Source: Glandiceps talaboti (taxonomy: Eukaryota; Hemichordata; Enteropneusta; Spengelidae). From it: a stretch of DNA of 64,000 nt. Positions within the stretch are counted from its first letter, which is position 1. The number at the start of each line of letters is the position of its first letter. Of the stretch, positions 51,063 through 63,510 are shown one piece after another. The notes under the pieces were generated by a model. That model had not been told where the DNA came from, made no database searches, and was given only the letters and a program-made list of their open reading frames with translations. Location: the NCBI RefSeq assembly GCF_964340395.1, contig NC_135556.1:4481001-4545000 (forward strand), written 5' to 3'. A program made the position numbers and the translations under genes.

Positions 51063-54000
51063 TTGCTATAGCTCTGCCAGAATACTTTTCTCATTCAATT
51101 TTTTATCCTACAACATGGACCCTGATAGAAGTATGATGCTTTGAAAATCAGCAACTGACTCAAATGTTATTTTAAAGGAAGAGGTTAGTACATGTACAGA
51201 CAATTTGTGAAGATAATGTAGTGTAAAATTGGAATACAATCATCAGGAACTAGACTAGTCAATGCCAGACAATCTGGAGGAACTTGAAAGTTTTCTGTAT
51301 ACAATCTGTTGGAGACATCTCACAGAAAAGTCATTTGGATGGAAATGCTACTGTAACAGTATTAGTCTGCAGTACCCTTTGGAATATGTTTGGGTCATCA
51401 CAATGTGTGACATGTACAATGTATCATACATGTGTTAATTGTTTTTAGTCTAATTCTTGTACATATATACTATAATTGGATGTTGCTCAAATGGGAAATT
51501 TCAAAATTCTGCATTTTGAAGTGGGAATGATTTAGTATTCATAGGTTTATTTCTATGCAATGCAGTACATAGTTTTAAACTGATATCAGATTAACCAATT
51601 TGAATATTTGTTATATTGTCCTTGTTGGATGTCAAAGGTTTAAAACTGATATTGTGCAAAATGGAAGGATACTGTGTAATATCAGTCACTGCATTATAAA
51701 CTGTATGATCATATAATAGGACTGGCAAAAACCTCAATTTGGGAGCATTCTGCTCTCCAACATTGAGATATCAAATGTGTATGTGTACATTCACATTCAA
51801 GGTAAAGTTTGCTCATTTTGCAATGATGTTAATAGTAGATGCAGTGTTTTACTAAGGTTTGGGAACCCTGGTAACACAGATAGGGGAAAGGGGTAAAAAT
51901 GGCAGTGTTTCCCCATAGAGTCTACATTTAATACTTACATGTAGTTTTGAACACTGAGTTCATCAACTCAATAATGATACAATGTTCAAGGATAAATACA
52001 TACCTGCAGATGTGACTGTGACCTCACTTTGTATGCATGTACTATACTGATAACAGTCACCTCGCCAGGATGGTGACTTCATTACTATGCATCACAGATG
52101 TCGTCAATGCTACACCCAGGTTCATCCATGGAAAACCTTTTGACCTTCAAATAGAGTTTAATTTGATGCTCAGCATAGTGTGTAAAAATGCTGCAATGTA
52201 ATTTCACATGATTATGTCTATATTTTATAATTCAGTGACTTAGGTCATTGGTGCTACTATTAATACAACAGTAATCGTTTAGTAATTCTAGTCGTGGACT
52301 TGAAGTTTGACTAATGAAATATAAATGCACATAACTGACAAACTTAGTAATACAAATGCAATGATGCTGCAAGTGATTGATTTAGTTTGTTAAACCCAGT
52401 AGGAAATTTGTACCACTTACAAATAATTATCCTGTTTGTAGTGTATTGATTTAATTTGTGACAATATACATGTAGATTAAGTTGTAACTAGTTTGCATTT
52501 TATGAGTATGTAGTTAATGTACTGAAAATACTAAATCATCATAGCCTAAATAAGGGAAAAGACAAATTGGCAAGTCCGTAATACAAGTTCACAAGTTCCA
52601 TGGTGTTTCTACTGTGCGTATTCATGATCAAGACAATAACAGTAAAGTCTTTTTGAGTAAGTTCCTGTGTTTAAGATATGTATTCAGATAAGCAGATTTT
52701 CAATATAAAATTATGTATTCATAAACATTCTGATCAATATTTCATGTTGTTTATACAAACTGATCCACTTTACTTTATTCAATGATAAATGCTATTCCAT
52801 GTGGAAACATTTCCTTGAGTAAGTTTATTGATAGTTTTTTGAGTGTTTACATCAGTGCTTACCCTCTGACCTATCATCATCGTATCACAACCCTTCAGAG
52901 AGTCATTACCTATAGTCTGTGCTTTATATCATTGCAATAGAGACACACCCGAAAGAATTGCCTGAACCTGCAGTGAAAATGACTATAGCTCTGAGGCATA
53001 TAAGTAAATTTGAAAATGTCACAAGGGAAAATGATTAGGGTCATGAACTAGATACATTTGTGTGCTATGAATATTTCCAGAGATTGTAGACACAAACACT
53101 TCACTCTGAATAGATTCTGTCAATTGAAACCCTCTAGTGTACACGTACATTCAAAAGCTGTGAAAACTTTAATGCACTTTCTTTTCATACATAGAGATAC
53201 TAAATATACATACAAAAATGTAAAATATACATCTTCAAAAACATACCAGTAGTTACATGATGCAAAGTTTACATGTTTTTGGAAGCAAAATGGTGTATAA
53301 TCAGCAATACTGTCATTTATGCACATCCTACATGTGTTTTAAGATTTAACTTTATATTGACGATAAATGCCAACTTTGATTACTCTATTAACAAGGGAAT
53401 GAATAGAAATGATTATTTTAATATGAACACTTGACATGTGGGAACAAATATTCATTATTTCCAGAATATGATTGATTGAATGATAACATATTAGAGAGAC
53501 AATTTAATATTAATAATAATTTCACCTTAAACATGTTGCACGGAACACTGATAGATTTTTAGTGTCAGTCAACAGAAAGTATAGATTATAGTAAATATAC
53601 ATTTGATAGACAAATTAATTCAATGAGTAATGAAAAAAAATCAGTATTGGTTTTCATCTTGACACAAACAGCCAGACTGATTTTTCTGAACCATGTCTGA
53701 ACCATGTTTGGTAATATAAAAAAAATTGGGGGGAAGTAATGGCAATTTTCAGCGTTTTAACTTATATTACAAACACAGCAAAACAAGTGACATAGACACG
53801 TTGTCATGACATAGAACGACCAGAGTACAATGTATATATTCAATATTTTTTGTGGAACCTAGCTCGTGCATGGTATAATATTTCTATCGAAAACATTTAT
53901 TCCAAACTATTTCACAACCATACTTTAAGTGTATTGTTACTGTCTTAAAGTGGTAACTTATGTATGTAGTGTTCATCAGTGCTTATCCCAGATAGCATCG

Positions 54001-54389
54001 TTTGGCTTGGATGATAAGCCAGGGTTGATATCAGGATAAAAATAATGACTGGCTACCTTAACCTTTTAGATTCCTCTAAGGAGAGCTGTATATCCTGAAC
54101 AGTGAGATCGTTAATTCTCTACTGCTATTAATCCTAAATATATAGTTTGCCAATACTTAGAAGTTTATGGTTCCTCATTAGTGTTTGCTAGATGTTCTCA
54201 TCAACATTGTGATTGCATATGATCTTTAGCGCTAATGAACTGTGTCTGTATTTTATACGTGCCCTATATACGGGAATGGCTTCTCCCTAAAACGATCAAG
54301 CACAGAGTCTGTATAATTACGTACATTCACTTTGTTAGTCCATGCAAGAATCTTCAGTATCTGACACAAACGTGTGTACACATACATAT
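51063..54389. other. No gene seen; probable KIDINS220 intron or intergenic DNA
   Basis: Scanned for the ankyrin, KAP P-loop and linker exons that should precede the exon at 55131; none recognised. AT-rich throughout. Confidence 0.45.
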
Positions 54390-54550
54390 TACATAATATA
54401 CAATATACACATGTGTATTTAGCATATACATATACAATTATTGAATATACACACATGTGCATGTAGCATATACAATATATAATATACACACATGTACATT
54501 TAGCATATACAATATACAATATACACACATGTACATTTAGCATATGCATA
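54390..54550. repeat. AT-rich minisatellite, about 36-40 bp unit, 4 copies
   Basis: Copies of ACACATGTACATTTAGCATA followed by (TACAATA)n. The minus-strand frame through it is an artefact. Confidence 0.88.
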
Positions 54551-54889
54551 TATAAAGATATCTGTTATACTTTGAAATGATTCATATAACTTGGCAAATA
54601 CTGTCAATTTCAAACACTAGAAAATAGTTTAAGAAAAACATGACATTTGTTGTCAAAATGTCAGAAAGCCACATTAAACTCAGGTGTCAAGTTGTACTTG
54701 TAAATTGAGAAAACTTAACATTAGTTTGACCAGATAGTATAAATAGTTATGATTTCATTTTCATCATATAATTATTACAACTGTTATAATTGTTTTCATC
54801 TTGTATTAAGTTCTAATTTCCGGCATTAATCTGCATTTTATTTTAGTTTATTATTATATCAGTCATTTGTTTACCTTTGTATTAGTTTG

Positions 54890-54930
54890 TTTTGTTTGTC
54901 TGTCTATTTGTTTGTTTGTTTGTTTGTTGT
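54890..54930. repeat. (TTTG)n microsatellite
   Basis: Short TTTG/TCTG array about 200 bp upstream of the KIDINS220 linker exon, outside the splice site. Confidence 0.9.
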
Positions 54931-55130
54931 GCTGTTTATTTGTGTATGTATGCATTTTAATAGTGTATTATGAAGTGTGTGTGTGTGTCATGTTATGTTA
55001 TGTTGATATAGTGAAAATTTGTGATGCCTGTATGAGAAAGAGAACAGTTTCACCTGTGTATACTCAATCTATTCAAATTTTATCTATCTATGCACACCAT
55101 TCTCATACTTCTTTTATTATGCTATTCCAG

Positions 55131-55342
55131 ATCTTCATCAAGCTCATGACAGCAGTACCCTGTTATCCAACCCTTACACTCCTGGTGGGGGTGGTGGGGG
55201 AGGGGGAGGTGGAAATGTCATCTCTCCACGTGGTTCTTGGTATGGTGGTCCCTATAATAGTAACTTTACACGTGGTGGATGGAAGAGGATGAGTTTTCCA
55301 GGACCAGGAGGAGCACACCTATCCGGCTACTCGGCAGGACAG
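55131..55342 (+). CDS. KIDINS220: KIDINS220 Gly-rich linker exon
   Basis: A 212-nt exon between an acceptor with a pyrimidine tract (GCTATTCCAG) and a strong donor (GGACAG then GTAGGA). It enters at phase 1 (xAT CTT CAT) and leaves at phase 0, joining exactly in frame to the exon at 56461. It encodes DSSTLLSNPYTP, a run of ten Gly, then a Gly/Tyr/Pro/Arg-rich linker (SWYGGPYNSNFTRGG). Its position directly before the SAM-like domain matches the low-complexity linker of KIDINS220/ARMS, which joins the membrane-spanning KAP P-loop region to the cytoplasmic tail. The poly-Gly DNA is itself a G-quadruplex-type sequence. Identity rests on the neighbouring exon; this one alone would not be diagnostic. 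Confidence 0.75.
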
Positions 55343-56460
55343 GTAGGAATTGCAATCTAAAGACATCTACTAAAGTCTCACAAGAGAGTGTGGAATAAAC
55401 CTAAAGATTTGCTATTATTATTATTATATATGTATGAATCAATTTGTCCTAACTGCAAATTTGGAGATCATTTTGTTAGATTATCTAACTTTTGTTGATT
55501 TTAAGTGGATCATTTATTTACTTCTCTGTTTGAAATTGAATTCATTACAGGAAAACGGTTTTAAAGTGATAATTTTCAATCTGTGTTCCACTCTCACCAG
55601 TACATGTATTATGTACATTCATATGATGTTGTGATATTATGTTTTCATGTATTTTTGCTTATCGGCTCACAAGAGTGGGTACTTTGTGCCTGTCAGATGT
55701 TGATTTATAAATAAATAAATGAAATATGAACATTATTTTCACTGGTAATGCAAATGGAGATAAAAAATTCCTACTGAATAAAATCTTGTGCAAATTTGGC
55801 AATCATTTCTATAATTTTGTTAGTTCAAAGAGTATTTCTTCACTGTCTTTTCTTGACATTTATACATATAACTCATCTAATAGTTATATAATTTAGTCAC
55901 TTGTCCATTAAATGCACTGTACATGTATCTATGAATTAGATTTGCTATTTTTACTATATACAATGTACCTTGTGAGATGTAAACATAGTCTGTCACGATA
56001 TATATAAATTATCATGTATGGAACAAATGTCGGATTCTGACTCTTATAAGTGGGTACTTCTATGAAACATTGAAATTAAATTCAATACATGAATACATGT
56101 GAAACACTTGTCAATCGTATTTCAACTATGTTCCATGACATCAACAGTAAATTAGAAGATTCAAAGTTAAGTAGTGCAAATTTTGGGCATACTAGAGTGT
56201 CTAACCATCCTTTCTCTCACCCTGACTACCTAGCTTTACGAGATTTATGGTTGATCATTCCCGATACAGTCACCTCCTGTTACTTTAAGTACAATTCCAA
56301 AGCCAGCCATATTAATATTTCCCTTAACACAATTTCTACGTATATTTTCAAATCATATTGTTCAAGCAGGAATTTTACAATTCTATTTCTATGTGAGGAA
56401 AGACCTTGTAACTTAAAACTTTCAAGTAATCTTTTTTTTCTTTTTCAATATCATTTACAG
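55343..56460 (+). other. KIDINS220: KIDINS220 intron
   Basis: GT-AG intron of 1118 bp ending in a strong acceptor (long T/C tract, then ATCATTTACAG). Its last 372 nt are open in the frame of the following exon; see findings. Confidence 0.7.
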
Positions 56461-58908
56461 CCATTAATTGGAAATGAGTTGCTAAGTCCAACTAGTGATG
56501 GTGGAACTGACGGAATGTCAATCAAAGATGTATGTGACCGTCTGCTGTCACTAGAGGGCATAGATCAACATATGATTGCTAAATACCAAGCCAAGGTAGC
56601 CGAGAACAATATCAATGGGCATGTCTTACTGCAGTGTGACTTAGATGAACTCAAAAGGGTTCTAGGTATGACATTTGGAGATTGGCAGCTGTTCCGGGCT
56701 ATGGTTCTAAGATTAAGGGAACAGGAGACAATGAGATGTGGCGACTTCTGTGATGCAAATCTCGTGACCACTCCTCAAATAATGCAGGATGTAGATGAGG
56801 TCGAAGATGGTCATCTACAAGTACCTGGCCCCGACAGCTTCCTAAATCTGAGCTATGAGGAGCTGCGTACTATTGGGGGAGCTATGGCTAACATGGCTGC
56901 CACCAGAGCCTCTCCTAAGTTAGATGAATCTCCCACAGCTAACCCTCCTGATGGACCGTTTAGTCCAGGCCGTGGAGGCTATGGAGATCCTGCCTTAGAA
57001 AATTCCTCTCGTAATGCCAATCATCACCACGTCAATGTACAGATAGAGCGCTTACAGTGCAAGACGATAGGAGGGAAACCTTATCATAAAGAAGAACCAA
57101 AAAAGAAACATCCTGGCAAGTCAGTCGTGTTGAAGGGAGTTTTTGATGAACCAGATACTATGGAACTAGATACTATCATTGTACACAATGATGGTAATCA
57201 AAGTGCCAAGGACTCTCTTGTAGCCAAACAGGTGAAAGAAGAGAACCATTTGGACAGTCACTCCAGAGAGAAAAAGAAGCCTGATCATGAAAATGAGAAT
57301 AATTCAAACTCTGCAACTACTGGGAAAGGTAGAGGACGATTCACAAAACCTGGAGGAAAGGCCAGCAGTCACTACACAATGTCGTATGTCAGTGACTTTT
57401 CAAGTATGGAGAGTCTACAAAATGCACACGACAAGTCAGACCTCTCAGATAGAGTCAAAGAAAACCATAATGACAACCAGTTCCTTGCAGAGCTGAAAAA
57501 ACTGAAGAACAAGATGTCATTCAGTCAAGAGAGTTTAAACAAGAAAGCTGAAGATGCAGATAATGAAATGTCACCTTTGTTAACACCAGTTGAGAGCAGA
57601 AAGACCAAGCAGAAATCTAAGAATCGTCCGAAGTTTGAAAGGAGCACCGAAAGTCTAGATTTTGAAACTGAAGAAATTCCAATGATTGATGGTAATGGTG
57701 AGATTGATTCAAGACACTCTAGTAGTAGCAGAGAAGGCGATGGGCAACAAGAAGATGAAGATGGCATAAGTAACCGAAGAGATGTAATGGCACAAGATGC
57801 TAACTATGAGGACCTACATATCAGTGAGAACGAGATGCCATCAAATATCAATAGCAACAGTTGTATCACTACAAGACTGAAACTCCCTTCTTCTGATTCC
57901 AAGTATTCATCAGCTGAGAGGAAAGGGAAGGAGGTTGATAAACTCTTCAGGTTTCTTAACAGTAGCCAGGAGAGCATTCCCTGTAGCAGTTCTAGGGGAT
58001 GTGAGCAGGAAGGAATACAAAATGGTGCTAGCTCCCCCACTCTTGAAAATAAGATCCAGATTGCAGAAATTGTTGAAGATATGGAACAGGAATTCAGACA
58101 GTCACGTGAGCGAAGTAGTAGTATTGACGCCACTGTTGGATCAAACAGTGAAAGAGGAGGCTCTGTTGGTAGTCTGTCACAGGTCCAATCCCAAGATGAA
58201 TTGGAGAAGGAAGACATGCCAAGTGAAACCAAGATAAATCATAACACATCATCAGCAAACAACAATCATGGCAAGAAAGCTGACATGCCATCGAAAGAAA
58301 GCAAATTTGAGGAACAAAAACTGTACAATTCAGCACCTACATCGCCGTCTAACCTTGAGGCAAAAGACAGAAGAAGAATTTTCAACACCACCCAGTCATC
58401 ATCTGTTCAAGGGTTTCCTGGGGAACAAGAAGCAGCAGCAGAAGCAAAACGACGACCACCACTCAGAAGAAGTGCCTCAGCATCAAGTCCATACCGTCAC
58501 TCAGATACATCTGCAATGTCGTTCTATGGATCTCAACGCCCCAAACTTAAGACACTAGAAGAAAGTTTTGAAGAGTACATCAGTGTAACAACAACAGCCA
58601 AGAAAAAACAACAGCTTAGAGAGAGACTTACTACTGACTCAAAACCGTTCTTTCTGTTCAACTCTCCATTTTGGAGAAATGAGTCGAGTGGAAGGGATTC
58701 TGTGACCCGTGCACGTGACAATCCAAAACGTAGGTCTGCACCACCTGGCAGTGTGCAGTCCCAGTCGTTTGCATTGTCCATGCATGATTGGTACATTGAA
58801 GCAAAACCATCTTCTCCAGAAGACAAGGAAATTGAGCAAATTACATCCCAGATGACTAGTACTCCAGTTAAGGATGGGTCTCCTCCTCGTCAAGAAACCC
58901 CATGCTAG
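56461..58908 (+). CDS. KIDINS220: KIDINS220 (ARMS) terminal exon: SAM-like domain and cytoplasmic tail
   Basis: One 815-codon exon, 3' part of the scaffold that in vertebrates links neurotrophin and ephrin receptors to Rap1/MAPK signalling at the membrane and is a protein kinase D substrate. Residues about 19-90 of the exon are the SAM-like domain: IKDVCDRLLSLEGIDQHMI, then NINGHVLLQCDLDELKRVLG and TFGDWQLFRAMVLRLRE, closely following vertebrate KIDINS220. About 35 residues later comes the second family motif, FLNLSYEELRTIG. The rest is Ser/Lys/Glu-rich and probably disordered, with basophilic kinase-type sites (RRSASAS, KRRSAPPGS). The chain ends ...RQETPC; vertebrate KIDINS220 ends in a PDZ ligand, and ETPC has Thr at -2 but Cys at 0, so PDZ binding is uncertain. 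Upstream ankyrin and KAP exons are not in sight. Codons before 56461 are intron in this model. Confidence 0.93.
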   Translation, partial: PLIGNELLSPTSDGGTDGMSIKDVCDRLLSLEGIDQHMIAKYQAKVAENNINGHVLLQCDLDELKRVLGMTFGDWQLFRAMVLRLREQETMRCGDFCDANLVTTPQIMQDVDEVEDGHLQVPGPDSFLNLSYEELRTIGGAMANMAATRASPKLDESPTANPPDGPFSPGRGGYGDPALENSSRNANHHHVNVQIERLQCKTIGGKPYHKEEPKKKHPGKSVVLKGVFDEPDTMELDTIIVHNDGNQSAKDSLVAKQVKEENHLDSHSREKKKPDHENENNSNSATTGKGRGRFTKPGGKASSHYTMSYVSDFSSMESLQNAHDKSDLSDRVKENHNDNQFLAELKKLKNKMSFSQESLNKKAEDADNEMSPLLTPVESRKTKQKSKNRPKFERSTESLDFETEEIPMIDGNGEIDSRHSSSSREGDGQQEDEDGISNRRDVMAQDANYEDLHISENEMPSNINSNSCITTRLKLPSSDSKYSSAERKGKEVDKLFRFLNSSQESIPCSSSRGCEQEGIQNGASSPTLENKIQIAEIVEDMEQEFRQSRERSSSIDATVGSNSERGGSVGSLSQVQSQDELEKEDMPSETKINHNTSSANNNHGKKADMPSKESKFEEQKLYNSAPTSPSNLEAKDRRRIFNTTQSSSVQGFPGEQEAAAEAKRRPPLRRSASASSPYRHSDTSAMSFYGSQRPKLKTLEESFEEYISVTTTAKKKQQLRERLTTDSKPFFLFNSPFWRNESSGRDSVTRARDNPKRRSAPPGSVQSQSFALSMHDWYIEAKPSSPEDKEIEQITSQMTSTPVKDGSPPRQETPC

Positions 58909-59687
58909 GCTAACAAAACAATTTGCAAAGAAGCACAAAATAAGACGCAGTAACATAGCGGGCGGTATCAGCATGAAAGTGCAAGTCTTGGTCTCTGCAA
59001 CTTCTAGCACGTGTGGTTTTAAAAAGAGCACATTTATAACTTTCTTCTCCTTTCAACTCTACCTTCCTAATTATGTTGTACAGGCATATCGTTATTTTGT
59101 TTGTTTTGTTTTTTACATCAGAACAAGGTTGGGATGAAAGGGTCGATATCTAAAACTCTTTATAGCTATGCACTTGAAATTGAACGTAGAGCACAAATTG
59201 GTAACCCTGAAGTGGCTGTGCATGCTTCTTTGTGTGTGGCAACATTCTGTACATCTAATAAGAAGGCTGTCAGTAAGGAAGATTTCATTATCTATACTAC
59301 TTCATATCTCTTCTTTGGTACTTTAGTATGATTCCTCAGTAAAATACTAAGTTTGTGAATTCTTCTGGGAGTGCAATGTTACAGTGTTGATTAACCTTGG
59401 TAATGAATTATTGCACGGGCAACAAGGGAGAATTTGTAAGACATTGATACATTTGCATGTCAAAAAGGTATTGAATATGTTGTTTTTGTCATCATTAAGA
59501 AACACCAAACCAATTGTAAAAATATTTCTTTGTCCTTCCATATTTGAAAACACAACAATCGAACCCAGTAATTGAAATTGAAATTATGAAAAGTGAACTT
59601 AAAAAGTATATTTACTTGATGAGATCACCAGCGTAAGATATCTGTACCAGTATCACTGGTCAGCCATCATAATATGTTTATTATACA

Positions 59688-59798
59688 TTCACAGGTGTGA
59701 TATGCAAATTATGGGTTCACAGGTGTAACATGCAAATTTTTGGTACACAGGTGTAAGTAACATGCAAATTGTGGGTTCACAGCTGTGACATGCAAATC
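59688..59798 (+). promoter_or_regulatory. Four-copy octamer plus E-box repeat
   Basis: Four copies, about 28-32 bp apart, each pair an E-box (CAGGTG three times, CAGCTG once) with the POU octamer ATGCAAAT (perfect in all four). The remaining bases (GGGTTCACAG...TGTRACATGCAAAT) also recur. Regularly spaced paired sites resemble an enhancer, but the same pattern would arise from passive tandem duplication. Confidence 0.5.
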
Positions 59799-60694
59799 TA
59801 TCAGTGTCTTAAAATACTTCCTGTGCTTTTCTTGAATGAAATTGCTAATTAGCGTTAATTGATGCCAGGAGGTGTCTTCAACTTCCTCTGTCTTCTAGAG
59901 TCTATGGTTCTGTTTTTTGTCATCAGAAAAACTTCCTGTGACATAAATTATGGTAGGATATTAATCACAAAGACATACAGTCATCAAAACAGAAAATGTA
60001 AAAGTAGTGGATTATAGAGAAATGTGAAATGGATCTACTTTGGAGGGAAATAACAATGTTCTTAAAAAATGTTATTTTTTGGACAAGATTCAGCAGTAAC
60101 TGAGTAGAAACACAGTTTGAATCAATGATTAGTTTTACATCGCAGTGGGTATTTTTTCAAGAAGTCTGAATTGAATTTCTTTTTTTACACGATTGACATT
60201 TTGCACTATAGTAGTTTGAATATTAAAGTTGGCTGTTTTATTGTTTGTATGCCAGATTTGGCTTAGGTTGTATTGTTCACATCACAAACTCAAACCACTC
60301 TGTAAATAGCTTTTCTGTAAAACTATTATCAAGATCAAAGTATATGTTTGTTCCTATGATACAAACTTTGTTTTCTCTGAAATTGGTACAACTCTTGAAT
60401 CTTGCCACTACTGTGCAAACTGTCAGTCATGTTTTAATAGTGAAAAAAAGACAAGTATTACATATGTACCTTTAATTATTAGATCTGTGTTCATAAAACA
60501 TTATTGCATACCTGTATGCAAATTAACATACGATTGTTTCCATATGTATAAGAAAACACACAAAATGCACAGTTGTGCTTTTTTTGCAAAATTGTCTGTT
60601 TTGGATAATCAAAATATTATATTATAATATGAGAATCCCATGACATACCGGGTATGAGTGTCAATGTGGATACTCTGGGGCATTGTAACTCTTG

Positions 60695-60883
60695 TGTGCA
60701 GTGTAAAAGTATGACCACTGAGACCATTGCAGGTACTCGTATGTGCAGTGTAAAAGTATGGCCACTGAGATCATTGCAAGCACTCATATGTGCAGTGTAA
60801 AAGTATGGCCACTGAGACCATTGCAGGCACTCATATGTGCAGTGTAAAAGTATGGCCACTGAGACCATTGCAGGCACTCATAT
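60695..60883. repeat. 47-bp minisatellite, 4 copies
   Basis: Unit begins TGTGCAGTGTAAAAGTATGG and contains CCACTGAGACCATTGCAGGC. Copies are over 90% identical by eye. Confidence 0.95.
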
Positions 60884-62248
60884 GAGTATACCCCAAGTAT
60901 GCCACACTTTGCACTCATCCGTCATAGGGTTCTTTCATAATATTGAAATCTACAAGTTCTGTGTCAAATATAGTTTAGAATGAAATGTACATAATTATGT
61001 ATGCAATGATGGTGCCGCTGTCTAAATTGTAGCAATACAAACAAAATGTTCATTTGATTGAATATCAAAATGTATTTAGACTTAGATTATATCTGTTACA
61101 AAAGTTTGCATTTAGTGTTTAAGAAAACATATAGTCTATTTTAATCAGAAACCAAATGTTCATTCTGATGGTTGCTAATTTGTATTTTTCTGAAATGTGT
61201 ATTTTATCTGAGTGTTTGACGAGAAAGTTAAAAAAAAAAAACTTTGTTCACTGCAGCTGTGTTTGAAATTGAATTTAGAAACATTGTAGTTTCATGTATA
61301 ATGGGGTGATGAGTTGTCGCAGTGTATTTTATGTCAGGACGTGGCACTTTTTTTCAAGCTTTATGATTTTTACAAAGAAAAGTACAACCTGTTAGTATTT
61401 CACAGACAAGTTTTGCAACTGACTAGTTGCCAAGTTGACTTTTCTTGTAAATTTCTGCTAGTGTTGAGCAGCGTGCAAGAGAGATTTACATGTGTGTGTA
61501 CATTTATGAATTTTATCACTGTAAGTGTTTTGTGTATCATTTGCATATTTTAGTCAAATTTTTCTTATTTTAGTTTAGTTGCTCTTGATGGTTTTACACA
61601 TACATATACAACACAGTCTTTGAGAAATACAATAATAACTCAAGGAAAGATTTTGTCTTTCTTTGAAGACTTGTCAAAATAATGCTGCCAATTGCACTTT
61701 ACAGTCAGACTAAAAGGTTGTTAAAAAAAAACCACACCATAATTTAATAGCACTCTGTACATCCAGAGGAGCATACAACAGTTCACATAAACAGCGCCCT
61801 CTACAGTTATCCATGGACTCGAGGATTATACTATCTTCATATCACTTCTTGGAAAAAAGTACTACTTTTTCATGAAGGACAAATTTTAAAGACAAAATAT
61901 TGTCTCTAAGTTATGGCCATATCAAGTACTATGCTCCAATGTGCACTTGTAATCTGCATATCAGTGGAAAACTCTAGAGGGCGTACTTTCTAAACAGATC
62001 ATTTGTACCATTGAAGATATTTCATTCGCTATGAAACTTAGGTTTATCCTATGTTTTCTTACATCATTATGATTTCTATAAATCTGCAAATTATGAAGAA
62101 TCTACTCCTGATTTACATATATGTTAATTATCAACATAACATGATTTCACGCATCAAGGGATTGAAATAGATCACAGCAATATGTTTCTTTGAGTGTGAA
62201 AGTTTAGTTGTATTTCTGTCAGGGTTTATTTGTCTTGGTGCTCTCTCG

Positions 62249-62557
62249 GCCAATGTTTACAGTTGTTTACTTTCTGGACCAATGTTTACAGTTGTTTACT
62301 TTCTGGACCAGTGTTTACAGTTGTTTACTTTCTGGACCAGTGTTTACAGTTGTTTACTTTCTGGACCAGTGTTTACAGTTGTTTACTTTCTGGACCAATG
62401 TTTACAGTTGTTTACCTCCTGGACCAGTGTTTACAGTTGTTTACTTTCTGGACCAGTGTTTACAGTTGTTTACCAATGTTTACAGTTGTTTACTTTCTGG
62501 ACCAATGTTTACAGTTGTTTACTTTCTGGACCAATGTTTACAGTTGTTTACTTTCTA
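62249..62557. repeat. 29-bp minisatellite, about 11 copies
   Basis: Unit TGGACCARTGTTTACAGTTG TTTACTTTC. One unit near 62472 is shortened. As 29 is not a multiple of 3, all three frames stay open with the same peptides shifted; not a gene. Confidence 0.97.
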
Positions 62558-63416
62558 TATGTTGTGTTGTATGATATTTTGACATCAATGTCAATGTTTT
62601 AGAATAGTGTAATTTTTGGGGTCCTGAAATTTAGATTTTAAATTTTGAAAAAAAAGTACATGAAAATGTGATTATGCAGTCTTCAGTTCTGTCTGAAAAT
62701 GGTATCAGTTGGCAGAGAAGTAATGAAAAAAATGTATCAAAAATGATATTATTATTGTTATGATTTTGTTACTTTGGGTCCAAAGTTCAAAAAAAGTGTA
62801 CAAATCTTTAATTTATTTTAGTTGATCATATGATTCAGTACAGACACAGTAGTACTAAATCTTTAATATTTCTCCAACTTTGCATTCAACCCGGACGTTA
62901 TTTAATTTTTGAGTTTAATAGCAATTTTGTGTATGACAAGGGTGTAAACAAATCAATACTTTTAATCCAGGACAGGTTTTCTCCTGTGGTTAGGGATGCT
63001 CTTTATAGCTGACTTTCAAAAAACTAGAACCCTTAGGTGAATAGAATATTTCATCACTGTTACACTCTGAAGACCCCAGGTATCAGATCTGTATAGATGA
63101 CAATGAAACAGAACAAAATGGAAAAAAAAAAAATATATCACATCAAGAAGAAAAGAGGGAAATTTTGATTGCTATATTTGCCTTAGAATTTTTTTTTCTT
63201 CAGAAAATGCTAAAATTATGATAGCGAGTTTGACCTCGTAGAGAAAAGTATTTGAAAAATTGAGCAGTTGACTGCTGTGAACTGTCGTACATTTATCTAT
63301 GCTGTTCACTGTAAATTCATGACATTAAGTACAAATTGTGTTTCAGTAGTTCAAAAAGGAAAAATAAATGTAAAAAAAAATTCCCATCAGCAAATGATAA
63401 TTAGCTTTATTTTCTG

Positions 63417-63510
63417 ACATAGAGGGCTCACCTCAGGGCCCATTGTCATCTGCCACTTGTTTTACATAGAGGGCTCACTCCAGGTCCCATTGTTATCTGT
63501 CCACTTGTTC
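63417..63510. repeat. 47-bp tandem duplication
   Basis: Two adjacent copies beginning ACATAGAGGGCTCAC and ending CCACTTGTT, differing at about seven positions. Confidence 0.93.

Larger units (their letters stand above)
58909..63369 (+). other. KIDINS220: KIDINS220 3' UTR and downstream DNA
   Basis: No further coding exon is evident after the TAG at 58906. Candidate polyadenylation signals are ATTAAA at 60222-60227 and AATAAA at 63364-63369. Which is used cannot be decided from sequence. The minisatellites listed below lie within this span. Confidence 0.45.

Noticed and set aside
57525-58826. Several antisense and shifted frames of 80-142 codons
   Set aside because: Shadows of the intact 815-codon KIDINS220 exon.
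62208-62602. Three overlapping plus-strand frames of 106-124 codons
   Set aside because: They are one 29-bp minisatellite read in three frames.
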